A DNA stretch of 64,000 nt. Origin: JAICXG01 sp036825615. GTDB lineage: Bacteria; Verrucomicrobiota; Verrucomicrobiia; Chthoniobacterales; UBA10450. The translations under genes were made by a program, and so were the position numbers. Location of the stretch: the NCBI GenBank assembly GCA_036825615.1, contig DAISXY010000004.1, positions 124,001 to 188,000 on the forward strand. The letters are read 5' to 3'. The notes below the pieces were generated by a model. It was not told the DNA's origin. It saw only the letters and a list, made by a program, of their open reading frames with translations, and did not search any database. Shown here in pieces: positions 17,307 to 25,161 of the stretch. Position 1 is the first letter of the stretch, and each line of letters starts with the position of its first letter.

Positions 17307-17630
17307 ATGCCTCGGTTTCGCCGCACGATTCCAGTCGACGACTACGTGCTCGATGTGCTGATGCGCGATCTCGTCGGCCACGATCAGCAACCGGCGGCTT
17401 TTCTTGTTTTCCCGCACCTTTACCGCGTGGCCGAAAAGCAACACTGGCGGCCGGCGAGCCGCAGTCTGCGCCAGATTGCGGAGGAGACCGGATTATCGAA
17501 AAGCGCGGTCCAGGTCGCACTCCGCACGTTGCGCCGGCGCAAATTAATTGAGTCGAGCAGTGCACACGCGACCGCCGTAGGGAAACACCGGGTCTTGCGT
17601 CATTGGCGGGAAGGAGCAACGCGCAGGTGA
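17307..17630 (+). CDS. small winged-helix/HTH protein
   Basis: The 107-residue basic protein has a clear winged helix-turn-helix: SRSLRQIAEETGLSKSAVQVALRTLRRRKLIE, from about residue 52 to 84. The N-terminal 50 residues (VDDYVLDVLMRDLVG..) match no domain I know. It probably binds DNA as a transcription regulator of the GntR- or MarR-like size class. It stands alone, with no obvious partner gene. The ATG at 17307 follows poor Shine-Dalgarno sequence. Confidence 0.7.
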   Translation: MPRFRRTIPVDDYVLDVLMRDLVGHDQQPAAFLVFPHLYRVAEKQHWRPASRSLRQIAEETGLSKSAVQVALRTLRRRKLIESSSAHATAVGKHRVLRHWREGATRR

Positions 17631-18038
17631 GATTAGTCAGATGAATCGGCTGGCGAGTTGATCGAAGCTCGGGCCAACGCTCTCAGGCGTTGGTCGAACG
17701 GCATTGAGATCACGCCCGCGTGCGGCCGACCCGTCTCAAACGGTGTCAGCCCCAGCCGGCGAGCGAGCGGATCGCGACGTGCTGGTGTCGATAGTCGTCG
17801 TGGACGAAGCGAAGCACCGCCTGCGGGTATGTTGAGATTAGAACGGGATTTCGCGATCCATCACTGGCGATTCGTGGTGAGAGACGGCCCCAAGCGCTCT
17901 CCTGAAGCGCTGGGCGAGCAGCTTGCGACAGCGGTTTTTGAACTGCCAGATTGCAACTGCGAGGTCCCTCGCCGTCCTTCGGCGGCTCGGGATGACAGGC
18001 GAGGGGGGTGCCGGGGCTTGAGGCGACTGGGGACGTCG
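17631..18038. other. gene-poor stretch with a dispersed repeat and a possible decayed gene
   Basis: No intact gene is convincing here. A REP-like GAGGTCCCTCGCC..GGGATGACAGGCGAGG element lies at about 17960-18005. On the reverse strand from about 17845 down to 17635 a protein-like reading appears if one G is added in a run near 17752: YPQAVLRFVHDDYRHQHVAIR, then LTPFETGRPHAGVISMPF and a stop. That could be the tail of a frameshifted gene or chance. Confidence 0.35.
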
Positions 18039-18311
18039 CTAGTCGGCCATCGGAGCGGGTTTGTAACCGCTCCGCAGGATGGCGTCGTGCAATTCCGGGG
18101 CGTGCGTTTTGCGCGCGTCGAAGGTTACCCAGACCCGTTCCGCTTCCGGATCGGCGTTCACTTCCTTCACGCCTGCGATCCGCATCAGCGGTTCGCGCAA
18201 GCGGCGAACGCACTCGTCGCAATCATTACCTTCGGTCGCGATGTCGATCGTCTCGAGCACCTCGTGGTCGGCGGTATCGTGAAGATTATGCGGGTCGGCC
18301 GGGTCCATCAC
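18039..18311 (-). CDS. small HMA-type metal-binding protein
   Basis: The 90-residue product contains a heavy-metal-associated ferredoxin-like fold: EGNDCDECVRRLREPLMRIAGVKEV, VWVTFDARK, and LHDAILRSGYKPAP. The CxxC is CDEC at about residues 30-33. Most HMA proteins have GMxCxxC; here GND precedes it, so the metal loop is unusual. The N-terminal about 20 residues are His/Asp-rich (DPADPHNLHDTADHE). Such proteins carry Cu+ or similar ions to P-type ATPases. No partner is next to it; copA is about 31 kb away. The start may be 18311 or 18308. Confidence 0.7.
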   Translation of the reverse strand: MMDPADPHNLHDTADHEVLETIDIATEGNDCDECVRRLREPLMRIAGVKEVNADPEAERVWVTFDARKTHAPELHDAILRSGYKPAPMAD

Positions 18312-18553
18312 ACTAGGTTCGTGGCTGGGCGGGGTGCTGCGCGCCCGGAAATGCGCTCGCCGTTAGATCGCGCCCTTTGGCATGATGCGCTTTGCGCGCC
18401 ATCGGACATGCGCAAGGGGAACATGACCAAAATGTAAGCTCGACGCGGGTGACAGGCGCTCCCGCCATTTAGTAGCATCAAAACGCTTCTCCGACAGGAT
18501 GCCTGTTTTTCTACAGGCTCGTTCATTAACTCAGCTACATAAAAGGACTACAC
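18312..18553. other. intergenic region before the large secreted protein
   Basis: These 242 bases hold no gene. A short ACAGG-ATG-CCTGT hairpin with a following T-run lies at about 18494-18511. AAGGA is placed correctly before the ATG at 18554. The promoter of that gene should be here; I see no clear -35/-10 pair. Confidence 0.35.
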
Positions 18554-20524
18554 ATGAAACTATCCACTCATCGTCTTAGATTCGTTAGTCGGCGCGCTTT
18601 ATCTGCGCTCCTCCTTGCCTTCGGCCTCTGTCTGGCGCTGATTGCAATCCACAAAGCAGCGGCCCAGGGCCAATCGCGGGGCACTCCCAACATCCAGGGC
18701 ACATATCGTGGCCTCGCCCCAGTGGTGAAGTTCGATATTTCGCCGCCTCTGCGCGACATGGTGCCGATCGTCGGCCCTGGCCAACTGAAAGAGAACGAGG
18801 ACCGCGAGATCCGCCCTTGGAAGGTCCGCTTCGCTCCGGAAATTGACCCGGTGGCGCAAGCCACGGTGCGCGGACAAGACATGTCGGATAGTGGTGAAAT
18901 TGCCCCGCCAATCATCAGCTTTAACGGCCAGGGAAACACTGCCGGCGTGGTGCCGCCCGACCCAAATGGCACCGTCGGCCCCAATCACGTCGTCACGATG
19001 GTCAACCTGACCTTCCAGATCTTCAACAAGAGCGGCAGTTCGTTGTTCGGTCCGGCCAATAACAACACCCTTTGGTCTGGTTTTGGTGGTGACTGCCAGA
19101 CGGATAACTCGGGCGACCCGGTCGTTCTCTACGATCGCGCGGCTGATCGCTGGATCTTCTCCCAGTTTACCGCCAGCGGCCCGACCTTCTTCGAATGTAT
19201 CGCAGTTTCGACTACGAACGATCCGACCGGGTCCTTCTTCCGTTACTCAATCTCGACCGGCACGAATTTTCCGGATTATCCAAAAGCCGGTATCTGGCCG
19301 GACGCTTACTATTTCAGCACTCGCGAATTTGCCAACGGAGGTGTCTCCTTTGCCGGTGTAGGAGCTTATGCGCTCAATCGCGCTCAGGCTCTGGCCGGCA
19401 ATCCAAGCCCGCAGGTTATCTCTTTCCTGATTCCGCCGGTAGGCCTTGGCGCGAATGTCGGCGACGGATTGCTGCCATCTGACTGGGACGGCCCAACCGC
19501 TCCACCTGTCGGTAGTCCGAATTTCTTCGTCGGATCACAGGATAACAACGGCCCGTATGGTGCGACGACCGATGCCTTGAATCTGTACAGATTCCATGCC
19601 GATTTTGCGAATCCCCCAAGCTCCACTTTCACCCTCGCTGCTGCCATTCCCACGGCGGCGTTCAATTCTATCCTGGGGATATGTAATGGCGGGCGGGCTT
19701 GTATCTCGCAACCGGGAACTAGTACGAAAATCGACCATCTCGGTTACCGTCAACGTCCGACCTTCCGTTTGGCCTACCGTAACTTCGGCGACCACGAATC
19801 ACTCGTCACGAATCAATCCGTCTCAGCTGGGAACGGGCCTAATGGTGAAGTTTCGGGCATCCGGTGGTGGGAAATCCGGAATCCCAATGGAACACCGACT
19901 ATCTTCCAGGAGGGCACTTATGCGCCGGGTCTTACCGATGGGGTTCATCGCTGGATGGGAAGCATTGCAATGGATAACCAAGGCAACATCGGGTTGGCTT
20001 ACAGCGCCTCCAACGGCTCAAATCCCGCCGTCTTCCCGAGCGTGCGTTACACTGGCCGTCTCGCAAACGATCCACTCGGCCAGATGACTCTGGGCGAAGC
20101 CGATATTGTCACCGGGACTGGTTCACAAACCACGCCTCTGAGTCGCTGGGGTGACTATACCTCACTTAGCATTGATCCGACAGATGATCAGACCTTTTGG
20201 CATGTGAACGAATGGGTTCCTACGACAAGTTCGTCCGGCTGGGTGATCCGGGTTGGCAGCTTTAAGATCGCGAGCGCGACCCAAAACATCAGCCTTCTGG
20301 CGCGCCTGCGTCAGCGCACCGGCAAGTCGCAGGTCTCCCTAAGATGGAGCCCGGCCGACGGCGGCAATATCAATGTCCTGCGCAATGGCGTCGTTGTTCA
20401 GACGACCGCAGACGATGGCAATACCAAGGATAACCTTGGCAGCCAGACTGGAACATTCACCTATCAGGTTTTTGAGACGGATTCTGGTGACTGCTCGAAC
20501 GAAGTCGACGTCGTAGTGCCATAA
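18554..20524 (+). CDS. large secreted protein of unknown function
   Basis: The 656-residue product starts with a long signal sequence (basic to residue 14, hydrophobic core ALLLAFGLCLALIAI, cleavage near AAAQG). The mature protein is rich in Asn, Gly, Thr, Ser and aromatic residues. Segments such as VVPPDPNGTVGPNHVVTMVN, DPVVLYDRAADRWIFSQF and WMGSIAMDNQGNIGLAYS suggest a beta-propeller-like extracellular protein. The last about 80 residues (LRQRTGKSQVSLRWSPADGG) look like a fibronectin-type-III-like module. No catalytic motif is seen. Two hairpins follow the stop codon. Confidence 0.75.
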   Translation: MKLSTHRLRFVSRRALSALLLAFGLCLALIAIHKAAAQGQSRGTPNIQGTYRGLAPVVKFDISPPLRDMVPIVGPGQLKENEDREIRPWKVRFAPEIDPVAQATVRGQDMSDSGEIAPPIISFNGQGNTAGVVPPDPNGTVGPNHVVTMVNLTFQIFNKSGSSLFGPANNNTLWSGFGGDCQTDNSGDPVVLYDRAADRWIFSQFTASGPTFFECIAVSTTNDPTGSFFRYSISTGTNFPDYPKAGIWPDAYYFSTREFANGGVSFAGVGAYALNRAQALAGNPSPQVISFLIPPVGLGANVGDGLLPSDWDGPTAPPVGSPNFFVGSQDNNGPYGATTDALNLYRFHADFANPPSSTFTLAAAIPTAAFNSILGICNGGRACISQPGTSTKIDHLGYRQRPTFRLAYRNFGDHESLVTNQSVSAGNGPNGEVSGIRWWEIRNPNGTPTIFQEGTYAPGLTDGVHRWMGSIAMDNQGNIGLAYSASNGSNPAVFPSVRYTGRLANDPLGQMTLGEADIVTGTGSQTTPLSRWGDYTSLSIDPTDDQTFWHVNEWVPTTSSSGWVIRVGSFKIASATQNISLLARLRQRTGKSQVSLRWSPADGGNINVLRNGVVVQTTADDGNTKDNLGSQTGTFTYQVFETDSGDCSNEVDVVVP

Positions 20525-20565
20525 CTTCTGCCTCTGCGAACGGATTTCTCCGTCACGTAGATCTG

Positions 20566-20598
20566 GCTTCGGAAATCGTCCTAACCGATTTCCGAAGC
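20566..20598. terminator. hairpin between convergent genes
   Basis: A perfect 13-bp stem (GCTTCGGAAATCG / CGATTTCCGAAGC) with a 7-base loop lies 42 bases after the secreted-protein stop codon, between convergent transcription units. It has no U-tract of its own. Confidence 0.55.
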
Positions 20599-20601
20599 TG
20601 C

Positions 20602-20646
20602 AAAGGGCATCTGGCGGCAGCGCCGGATGCCCTTTCTCATTTTGCG
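20602..20646 (+). terminator. strong Rho-independent terminator
   Basis: A 15-bp stem (AAAGGGCATC-T-GGCG, loop GCAG, complementary arm ending GATGCCCTTT; one G-U pair) spans 20602-20635. TCTCATTTT follows. It terminates the secreted-protein gene and may also act on arsS from the other side. Confidence 0.8.
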
Positions 20647-20663
20647 ACAATCGGCCGCTGGCT

Positions 20664-21638
20664 CTAAGTCAGTGCCCCGCCGCAGCTGGAACCCGCTCCG
20701 GCAGTGCAACCAAAGCAATGGTCGCCGGTTACAATCGCGCGGTTCCTCACCGCAGCAGGATCGACATCCCAGAGATAGATTGTCTCTTCCTGGTTTCTCC
20801 AGTTTAGCTTCAGCATCTGGTTGAAGTCACAATCAAAGACTTCACCGCGCCAGCTGACATTGATGGTGTTGCGACACATTAAGCCTTCCACGGTCGCCGG
20901 GTTGAAGGCTTCGATCAGCAGACTCATGTACTCACTTAGCTGGTTGTTATGCCGCAGCCAGGAGGCGAAGCGGGCGATCGGCAGGTTGGTGATCGTGTAG
21001 AGATTGTTAAACGCGATGCCGAAATGCTCTTTCAGCTCGCGCTTGTAGTCCGCTTCGAGCTTCGCCTGCGGGCCGGGAAGGAAAGCGCCATTTGGATTGT
21101 AGACGAGATGGAGCGGGAGGTGCGGCTCGATGCCGTAGCCTAACGAATTAAGGAGTTGCAGCGCTTTGATGCTGGCGTCGAAAACGCCTTCGCCCCGCTG
21201 CGCGTTCACATTTTCCGGCGAGTAACAGGGCATCGAGGCAATGATCTCGACTTCATGCCGGGCGAGAAACTGTCCGTAATCCTCATAGCCCGGCTCGAGC
21301 AGGATCGTCAGGTTACAGCGATCAATGATGTGTCGCGGCGGGGTGAGAGCTTTCAAGCGTTTGATAAGATACTTGAAATCGGGAATCATCTCCGGGGCGC
21401 CGCCGGTCAGGTCGACCTTTGCGATATCCGTTTTGGCAAACCAATCCACGACCCGATCGATCGTCTCGCGAGTCATGATCTCTTTCCGTTTCGGTCCGGC
21501 GTTCACATGGCAGTGAATGCAGGTAAGATTGCAGAGCTTGCCAACATTCACTTGCAGGACCTCGGTCCTGGTGTGGCGCAAGCGCAGGGCATGTTTTTGT
21601 AGCTCTTGCGCGAAGCGATTGGAGGTGGCGGTGTTCAC
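20664..21638 (-). CDS. arsS: arsenosugar biosynthesis radical SAM protein ArsS
   Basis: The 324-residue enzyme has the radical-SAM cluster motif CNLTCIHC in VGKLCNLTCIHCHVNAGP, a GGAPEM motif and a Cys-rich C-terminus (LMCRNTINVSWRGEVFDCDFNQM, then HCFGCTAGAGSSCGG). This is the ArsS architecture with its C-terminal DUF3641-type region. ArsS moves a 5'-deoxyadenosyl group onto dimethylarsinite in arsenosugar synthesis. The GTG at 21638 overlaps the TGA of the phosphate transporter gene (GTGA), so it is chosen over longer frames. It is the last gene of the arsM-arsC-pit-arsS operon. Confidence 0.92.
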   Translation of the reverse strand: MNTATSNRFAQELQKHALRLRHTRTEVLQVNVGKLCNLTCIHCHVNAGPKRKEIMTRETIDRVVDWFAKTDIAKVDLTGGAPEMIPDFKYLIKRLKALTPPRHIIDRCNLTILLEPGYEDYGQFLARHEVEIIASMPCYSPENVNAQRGEGVFDASIKALQLLNSLGYGIEPHLPLHLVYNPNGAFLPGPQAKLEADYKRELKEHFGIAFNNLYTITNLPIARFASWLRHNNQLSEYMSLLIEAFNPATVEGLMCRNTINVSWRGEVFDCDFNQMLKLNWRNQEETIYLWDVDPAAVRNRAIVTGDHCFGCTAGAGSSCGGALT

Positions 21639-22750
21639 AAGTGGCGCAGGAAAACGTAGGAAGCGGCGCCGAGCAAAGCCGCGCACGGGAGGGTAATAAC
21701 CCAGGAAAGAGCAATGTTGAACATGACGCGCGGGTTGGCCTGGCCGGTTGTCAATCCGATCCCGAAAAGCGAACCGACGGCGACATGCGTGGTGGAAACC
21801 GGCAAGCCAAATGTGCTCGCCAAAATAACGAGAATCCCGGTCGTCAGGTTCGCGGAAAACCCCTGGCCGTGATTCATCGCGGTAAGTTTGTGGCTCATCG
21901 TCGCCGCAATTTTGCGTGAATGGATCAACCCGCCGATCGCCATCGTGCTCGCGACGGCAAAAAAACCCCAGCGCAAATCGAGCGCGCGGACAAGCAGAAG
22001 CATGGCGACAATCTTCGGCGTATCATTTAACCCGCGCGCGAAACTTACTATTCCCGCGCTGAGAAAGTGCGCGCCGTCCATCAGTTGCTGCGAGGTCACT
22101 CCGAGGAATTTACCGGCGTAACGCTCCCGACAACTCTTGGCTTCCGCCACCGTCAGGCTGACGCTGGGCGCCGATCGCAGTCGCAAGAGGCCAGGCTGCG
22201 GAATGGCAATGACCCGCTCAACGGTTTCGACGCAGACGCACATTTCCTTTGAAATGCCAAACATCAGGCGCAGCGACCGAAAAAGCAGGTAAAGCATGGC
22301 GCCCAGAAAAATCGCAAGCAGAGGACTGAGAAGCAGCGGGAGAACAAAGCCTTTGCCTAACGAGGCAAAGTTTACCTGGGAGCTGGCGGCGAGTAAGCCA
22401 CAGCCGATCAGCGATCCCATCAGGCTATGAGTGGTGGCAATCGGGAACCCGAAACGGGTGGCAAGAATGACTGTGAGTGCCGCGCCAAGCGCGACGGCGA
22501 GCAAAAAGGCCGGCGAGGCGACGAGGGCGTCCGGCACCAGTCCTTTGCCGGAGAATTTCTTGAGTAACGCCTGGGCGAGAAAGATCGCGGCAATCGAGCC
22601 GGCGAAGGTGGTAAGTGTAGCCCAGGAGATCGCCGTGCGATAACTCGCCGCCCGACAACCGTAGAGCGAGGCGACACCTTTAAAGTTATCGTTTGCCCCA
22701 TTCGAATAGGCGAGGAAACAGGTCGCGAGAAAAAGAGCCAGGGCAATCAT
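21635..22750 (-). CDS. pit: PiT-family inorganic phosphate transporter
   Basis: The 371-residue inner-membrane protein shows both halves of the PiT signature: SNGANDNFKGVASLYGCRA in the first half and FARGLNDTPKIVAMLLL in the second. The repeated PIATTHSLMGSLIG and PVSTTHVAVGSLFGIG helices are also present. PiT proteins are cation-coupled phosphate (and arsenate) carriers. Its place between arsC and arsS suggests a role in arsenate or arsenosugar physiology or phosphate balance; that is inference. It starts 3 bases after the arsC stop codon and overlaps arsS. Confidence 0.93.
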   Translation of the reverse strand: MIALALFLATCFLAYSNGANDNFKGVASLYGCRAASYRTAISWATLTTFAGSIAAIFLAQALLKKFSGKGLVPDALVASPAFLLAVALGAALTVILATRFGFPIATTHSLMGSLIGCGLLAASSQVNFASLGKGFVLPLLLSPLLAIFLGAMLYLLFRSLRLMFGISKEMCVCVETVERVIAIPQPGLLRLRSAPSVSLTVAEAKSCRERYAGKFLGVTSQQLMDGAHFLSAGIVSFARGLNDTPKIVAMLLLVRALDLRWGFFAVASTMAIGGLIHSRKIAATMSHKLTAMNHGQGFSANLTTGILVILASTFGLPVSTTHVAVGSLFGIGLTTGQANPRVMFNIALSWVITLPCAALLGAASYVFLRHL

Positions 22751-22753
22751 GGG

Positions 22754-23176
22754 TTAGGCGAAAGCGGTGCACCATTGTGCGATCCGTTCTTCGATTCGAT
22801 CGCAGATAGCGCGCGTGCCGGCAAGGCGCTCTTCTCGTGTGCCGGTAAGGGCGGAGGGATCGAAAGCTCCAATGCAGTCTTTGTGTCCCGCCCGGAAAGT
22901 CGGGACAGGCGGCGGCGCTCGCCTCGTCGCAGACGGTGATGACATAATCCAGCCGGGTCCCGGATTGCAGCGCTTCTTCGATGCTGCGAGGCTGTTTGTC
23001 CGCGATCTCGATTCCGCGCTCACGCAAGACTTCAACCACGAGCGGGTTCAACTTGCCGGGTTGCAAGCCCGCGCTTTCGGCAAGGAACAAGCCGCTGCGG
23101 TTCCGATTGAGCAGCGCCTCCGCCATTTGACTGCGGGCGCTTTGTGAATGCAAACGAAGAGAACGCGCGCAGGCAT
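22754..23176 (-). pseudogene. arsC: arsenate reductase (LMW phosphatase type) with two frameshifts
   Basis: Read with shifts, the product is a full-length thioredoxin-coupled ArsC of about 140 residues. MPARVLFVCIH is in the start frame; SARSQMAEALL..LQPGKLNPL..YVITVCDEASAAACPDFPGGTQRLHWSF is in a second frame; DPSALTGTREERLAGTRAICDRI returns to the first frame. The first shift (near 23142) lacks one base and splits the CX5R catalytic loop. The second (near 22861) lacks two bases. Together they remove three bases. As written the gene cannot make ArsC, so it is either a recent pseudogene or a consensus error. It starts 2 bases after arsM. Confidence 0.8.
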
Positions 23177-23178
23177 AC

Positions 23179-24333
23179 TTAACAACAGCTGCCGCCATCG
23201 CAGCAGCTACTCGCCTCGGTTGTAACTTTGTAATCCTGTCCTTTGGTTTCCTTCGGATGGCGGCGCGAAACGCGTGAGCAATCGAACGGCTTCGCCTCCG
23301 CGAGCGGAATCTCGTCGAGGGGTTCAACAAGCTCGAAGAACTCCCGATAAGGCGCTTTGCTGTAAAGGTTGTAAGTCTTATCGCAGACCGCGTATCGCAC
23401 CCCGCGTTCCATTCGGTGGTTATCGTCATCGAGCACCTCGCGGAAAGGTCCGCGGTAGATCACGGCCTGGTTGCGCTCGAAGCAGGGACCTTGCTTGCCT
23501 TTGAAGGCCTCGACCGTGACGGAACGAAACTCAATTCCTTCCACGGTTTGCCACGGTTTCGCATCGCGCTTCAGGATTTGAATTCCATAAAAACCCGCCT
23601 CGGCGAAGGCGTTGAGAAAGCCTTCCTCGGTGAGTGCCCCGGAAATGCAGCCGCTCCAGAGCTCCGGATCATTTTGCAGATGCTCGGGCACCTCTTCATC
23701 CGAGACGACATCGGAGATCACCGCGCGCCCGCCCTTTTTCAGGACCCGAAAGATTTCCTCGAAGAGCTGCCGTTTTGATTTCGGCTCGACGAGGTTGAGG
23801 ACGCAATTGGAAACCACGACATCGATCGAATCGCTCGCCACGAGCGGATGCTTGACCCGCAACTCCTGGGCAAGCTCATCAGCGCGCAGGAATGAGGCGG
23901 CATCGGTGATCGGGCGCGCTTTCAATTCTTGATCGAGCTTTTCCAAGTCGAGCGCGAGGTCCTGGATGCGCCCTTTGCGGAACTCGACGTTGCGGTAACC
24001 GACTCGCTCGGCCACGATCGGCGCGTTGCGGCGCGCGATCTCGAGCATTTCATCGGTCATGTCGACGCCGATGACCTTGCCCGTCGGTCCCACGATCTGG
24101 GCCGCGATGAAGCAGATTTTTCCCGAGCCGCTCCCGAGATCGAGCACCGTCTCACCCGGGCGAAGATAACGGCTCGGATCGCCGCAGCCGTAATCGCGCT
24201 CGATCACTTCCTGCGGAATCACTTCCAGGAACTTCGTGTCGTACTCGATTGGACAACACAGCTTTGCCTCGGCCGCTTTCGCGCCCGCGGCATAACGTTC
24301 TCGAACGGCTGTTTCTGGATTCATTGTGCTCAT
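23179..24333 (-). CDS. arsM: arsenite methyltransferase
   Basis: The 384-residue cytoplasmic SAM-dependent enzyme methylates As(III). Visible are YGCGDPSRYLRPGETVLDLGSGSGKICF with SAM motif I, VIGVDMTDEMLEIAR, VVSNCVLNLVEPKSKR with the catalytic Cys, and LWSGCISGAL with another arsenic-binding Cys. The C-terminal tail SSCCDGGSCC is typical of many ArsM proteins. The ATG at 24333 is chosen because GGAGGG lies 9 bases upstream; an ATG 27 bases earlier has none. It is the first gene of the operon. Confidence 0.95.
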   Translation of the reverse strand: MSTMNPETAVRERYAAGAKAAEAKLCCPIEYDTKFLEVIPQEVIERDYGCGDPSRYLRPGETVLDLGSGSGKICFIAAQIVGPTGKVIGVDMTDEMLEIARRNAPIVAERVGYRNVEFRKGRIQDLALDLEKLDQELKARPITDAASFLRADELAQELRVKHPLVASDSIDVVVSNCVLNLVEPKSKRQLFEEIFRVLKKGGRAVISDVVSDEEVPEHLQNDPELWSGCISGALTEEGFLNAFAEAGFYGIQILKRDAKPWQTVEGIEFRSVTVEAFKGKQGPCFERNQAVIYRGPFREVLDDDNHRMERGVRYAVCDKTYNLYSKAPYREFFELVEPLDEIPLAEAKPFDCSRVSRRHPKETKGQDYKVTTEASSCCDGGSCC

Positions 24334-24410
24334 GCTGGTCGTCCCTCCGTTTTGCGCCAATAGGAGAAGCTAATCGCGTGGAAATTCCAATGTCACGAGA
24401 AAGCTTCTGT

Positions 24411-24576
24411 CATCCCGAGCGAAGTCGAGGGATCCCGGGGAGTAACCATTCAGCTCCGGCGGCAAACTACGTCGTCGAACGGCTATAGCCCCGGAGTGAT
24501 GCTTGGTCGCTCGCTTCTCGTTACTTCCGCGGGATCCTTCCCCGAAAGCTTTCGGGGCCGCGCTCCGCTCAGGATG
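24411..24576. repeat. composite inverted element between arsM and mntR
   Basis: The left part (24411-24446, CATCCCGAGCGAAGTCGAGG then a GATCCCGGGGAGTAAC end) is loosely repeated in inverted orientation at 24520-24576 (GTTACTTCCGCGGGATCC.. to CTCAGGATG). The right part contains a perfect 18-base palindrome CCCCGAAAGCTTTCGGGG (24540-24557). No gene is present from 24334 to 24628. This looks like a small non-coding, possibly MITE-like or REP-like, mobile element. Confidence 0.5.
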
Positions 24577-24628
24577 GCCGGTGTTCTTTGTCGCGAGCTG
24601 TGCTTCGCGGGTGGGCAGCCGGTGCGGG

Positions 24629-25060
24629 TTATTCGGCGAGCTGCGCGCGCAAGGCGGGCCGGCGTCGCAAGACCTGGGTGAGCCTTTCGATCACGCGCAC
24701 GGTTGCCGGGCTGATGTGATGCTCCATTCCTTCCACATCGTGCTCGACTGTGCGGGAATCGAGCCCAAGGAGGGAAAGGAACTCGCTCAGAAGCTGGTGC
24801 CGCCGGGTGATGCTGCGGGCGACGGTTTCGCCCGCCGGGGTCAGGATAAGGCCGCGATACTTTTCGTATTTGAGGAGCCCGTCGGCGTCGAGGCGTTGCA
24901 CCATGTTGGTTACGCTCGCCTGGGAGATTTTGAGGCTGGCGGCAATATCGACCACCCGGGCGTAGCCCTTGGAATTGATTAGCTCGAGGATGCGCTCGAG
25001 ATAATCCTCGACCGCGGCCGAGCTGGCCGGGGCGCGACGGTTGTTGCCTTTGGGCTTCAT
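24629..25060 (-). CDS. mntR: MntR/DtxR-family metal-dependent regulator
   Basis: The 143-residue product has an N-terminal winged helix (VEDYLERILELINSKGYARV, then DIAASLKISQASVTNMVQRL). A metal-binding and dimerisation domain with the usual His/Glu pattern follows (TRRHQLLSEFLSLLGL..VEHDVEGMEHHIS). It lacks the C-terminal SH3-like domain, like MntR. When Mn2+ is bound it should repress the divergent mntH gene. The ATG at 25060 is preferred; an ATG at 25099 adds 13 residues. The intergenic region has a DtxR-type palindrome. Confidence 0.9.
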   Translation of the reverse strand: MKPKGNNRRAPASSAAVEDYLERILELINSKGYARVVDIAASLKISQASVTNMVQRLDADGLLKYEKYRGLILTPAGETVARSITRRHQLLSEFLSLLGLDSRTVEHDVEGMEHHISPATVRVIERLTQVLRRRPALRAQLAE

Positions 25061-25112
25061 CTTTCGGCCGAAGATAAGCGGCCGTAAAAATTTGGGCAAT
25101 CCAGAAAGTGAT

Positions 25113-25161
25113 TTGACAGCGTATAGAATTTAGGTTCACCTAACTTTGATTCGTTCACCTA
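25113..25161. promoter_or_regulatory. mntR-mntH control region with DtxR-type palindrome
   Basis: TTAGGT-TC-ACCTAA (25130-25143) is a perfect palindrome resembling the DtxR/IdeR/MntR operator core. GTTCACCTA recurs at 25134-25142 and 25153-25161, a 19-base step, so the second copy touches the mntH start codon. A TTGACA lies at 25113-25118. Repression of mntH by MntR is inferred. Confidence 0.72.

Noticed and set aside
17658..18437. 259-residue forward frame
   Set aside because: It runs across a REP-like repeat and the antisense of the HMA gene, and has no family-like segment.
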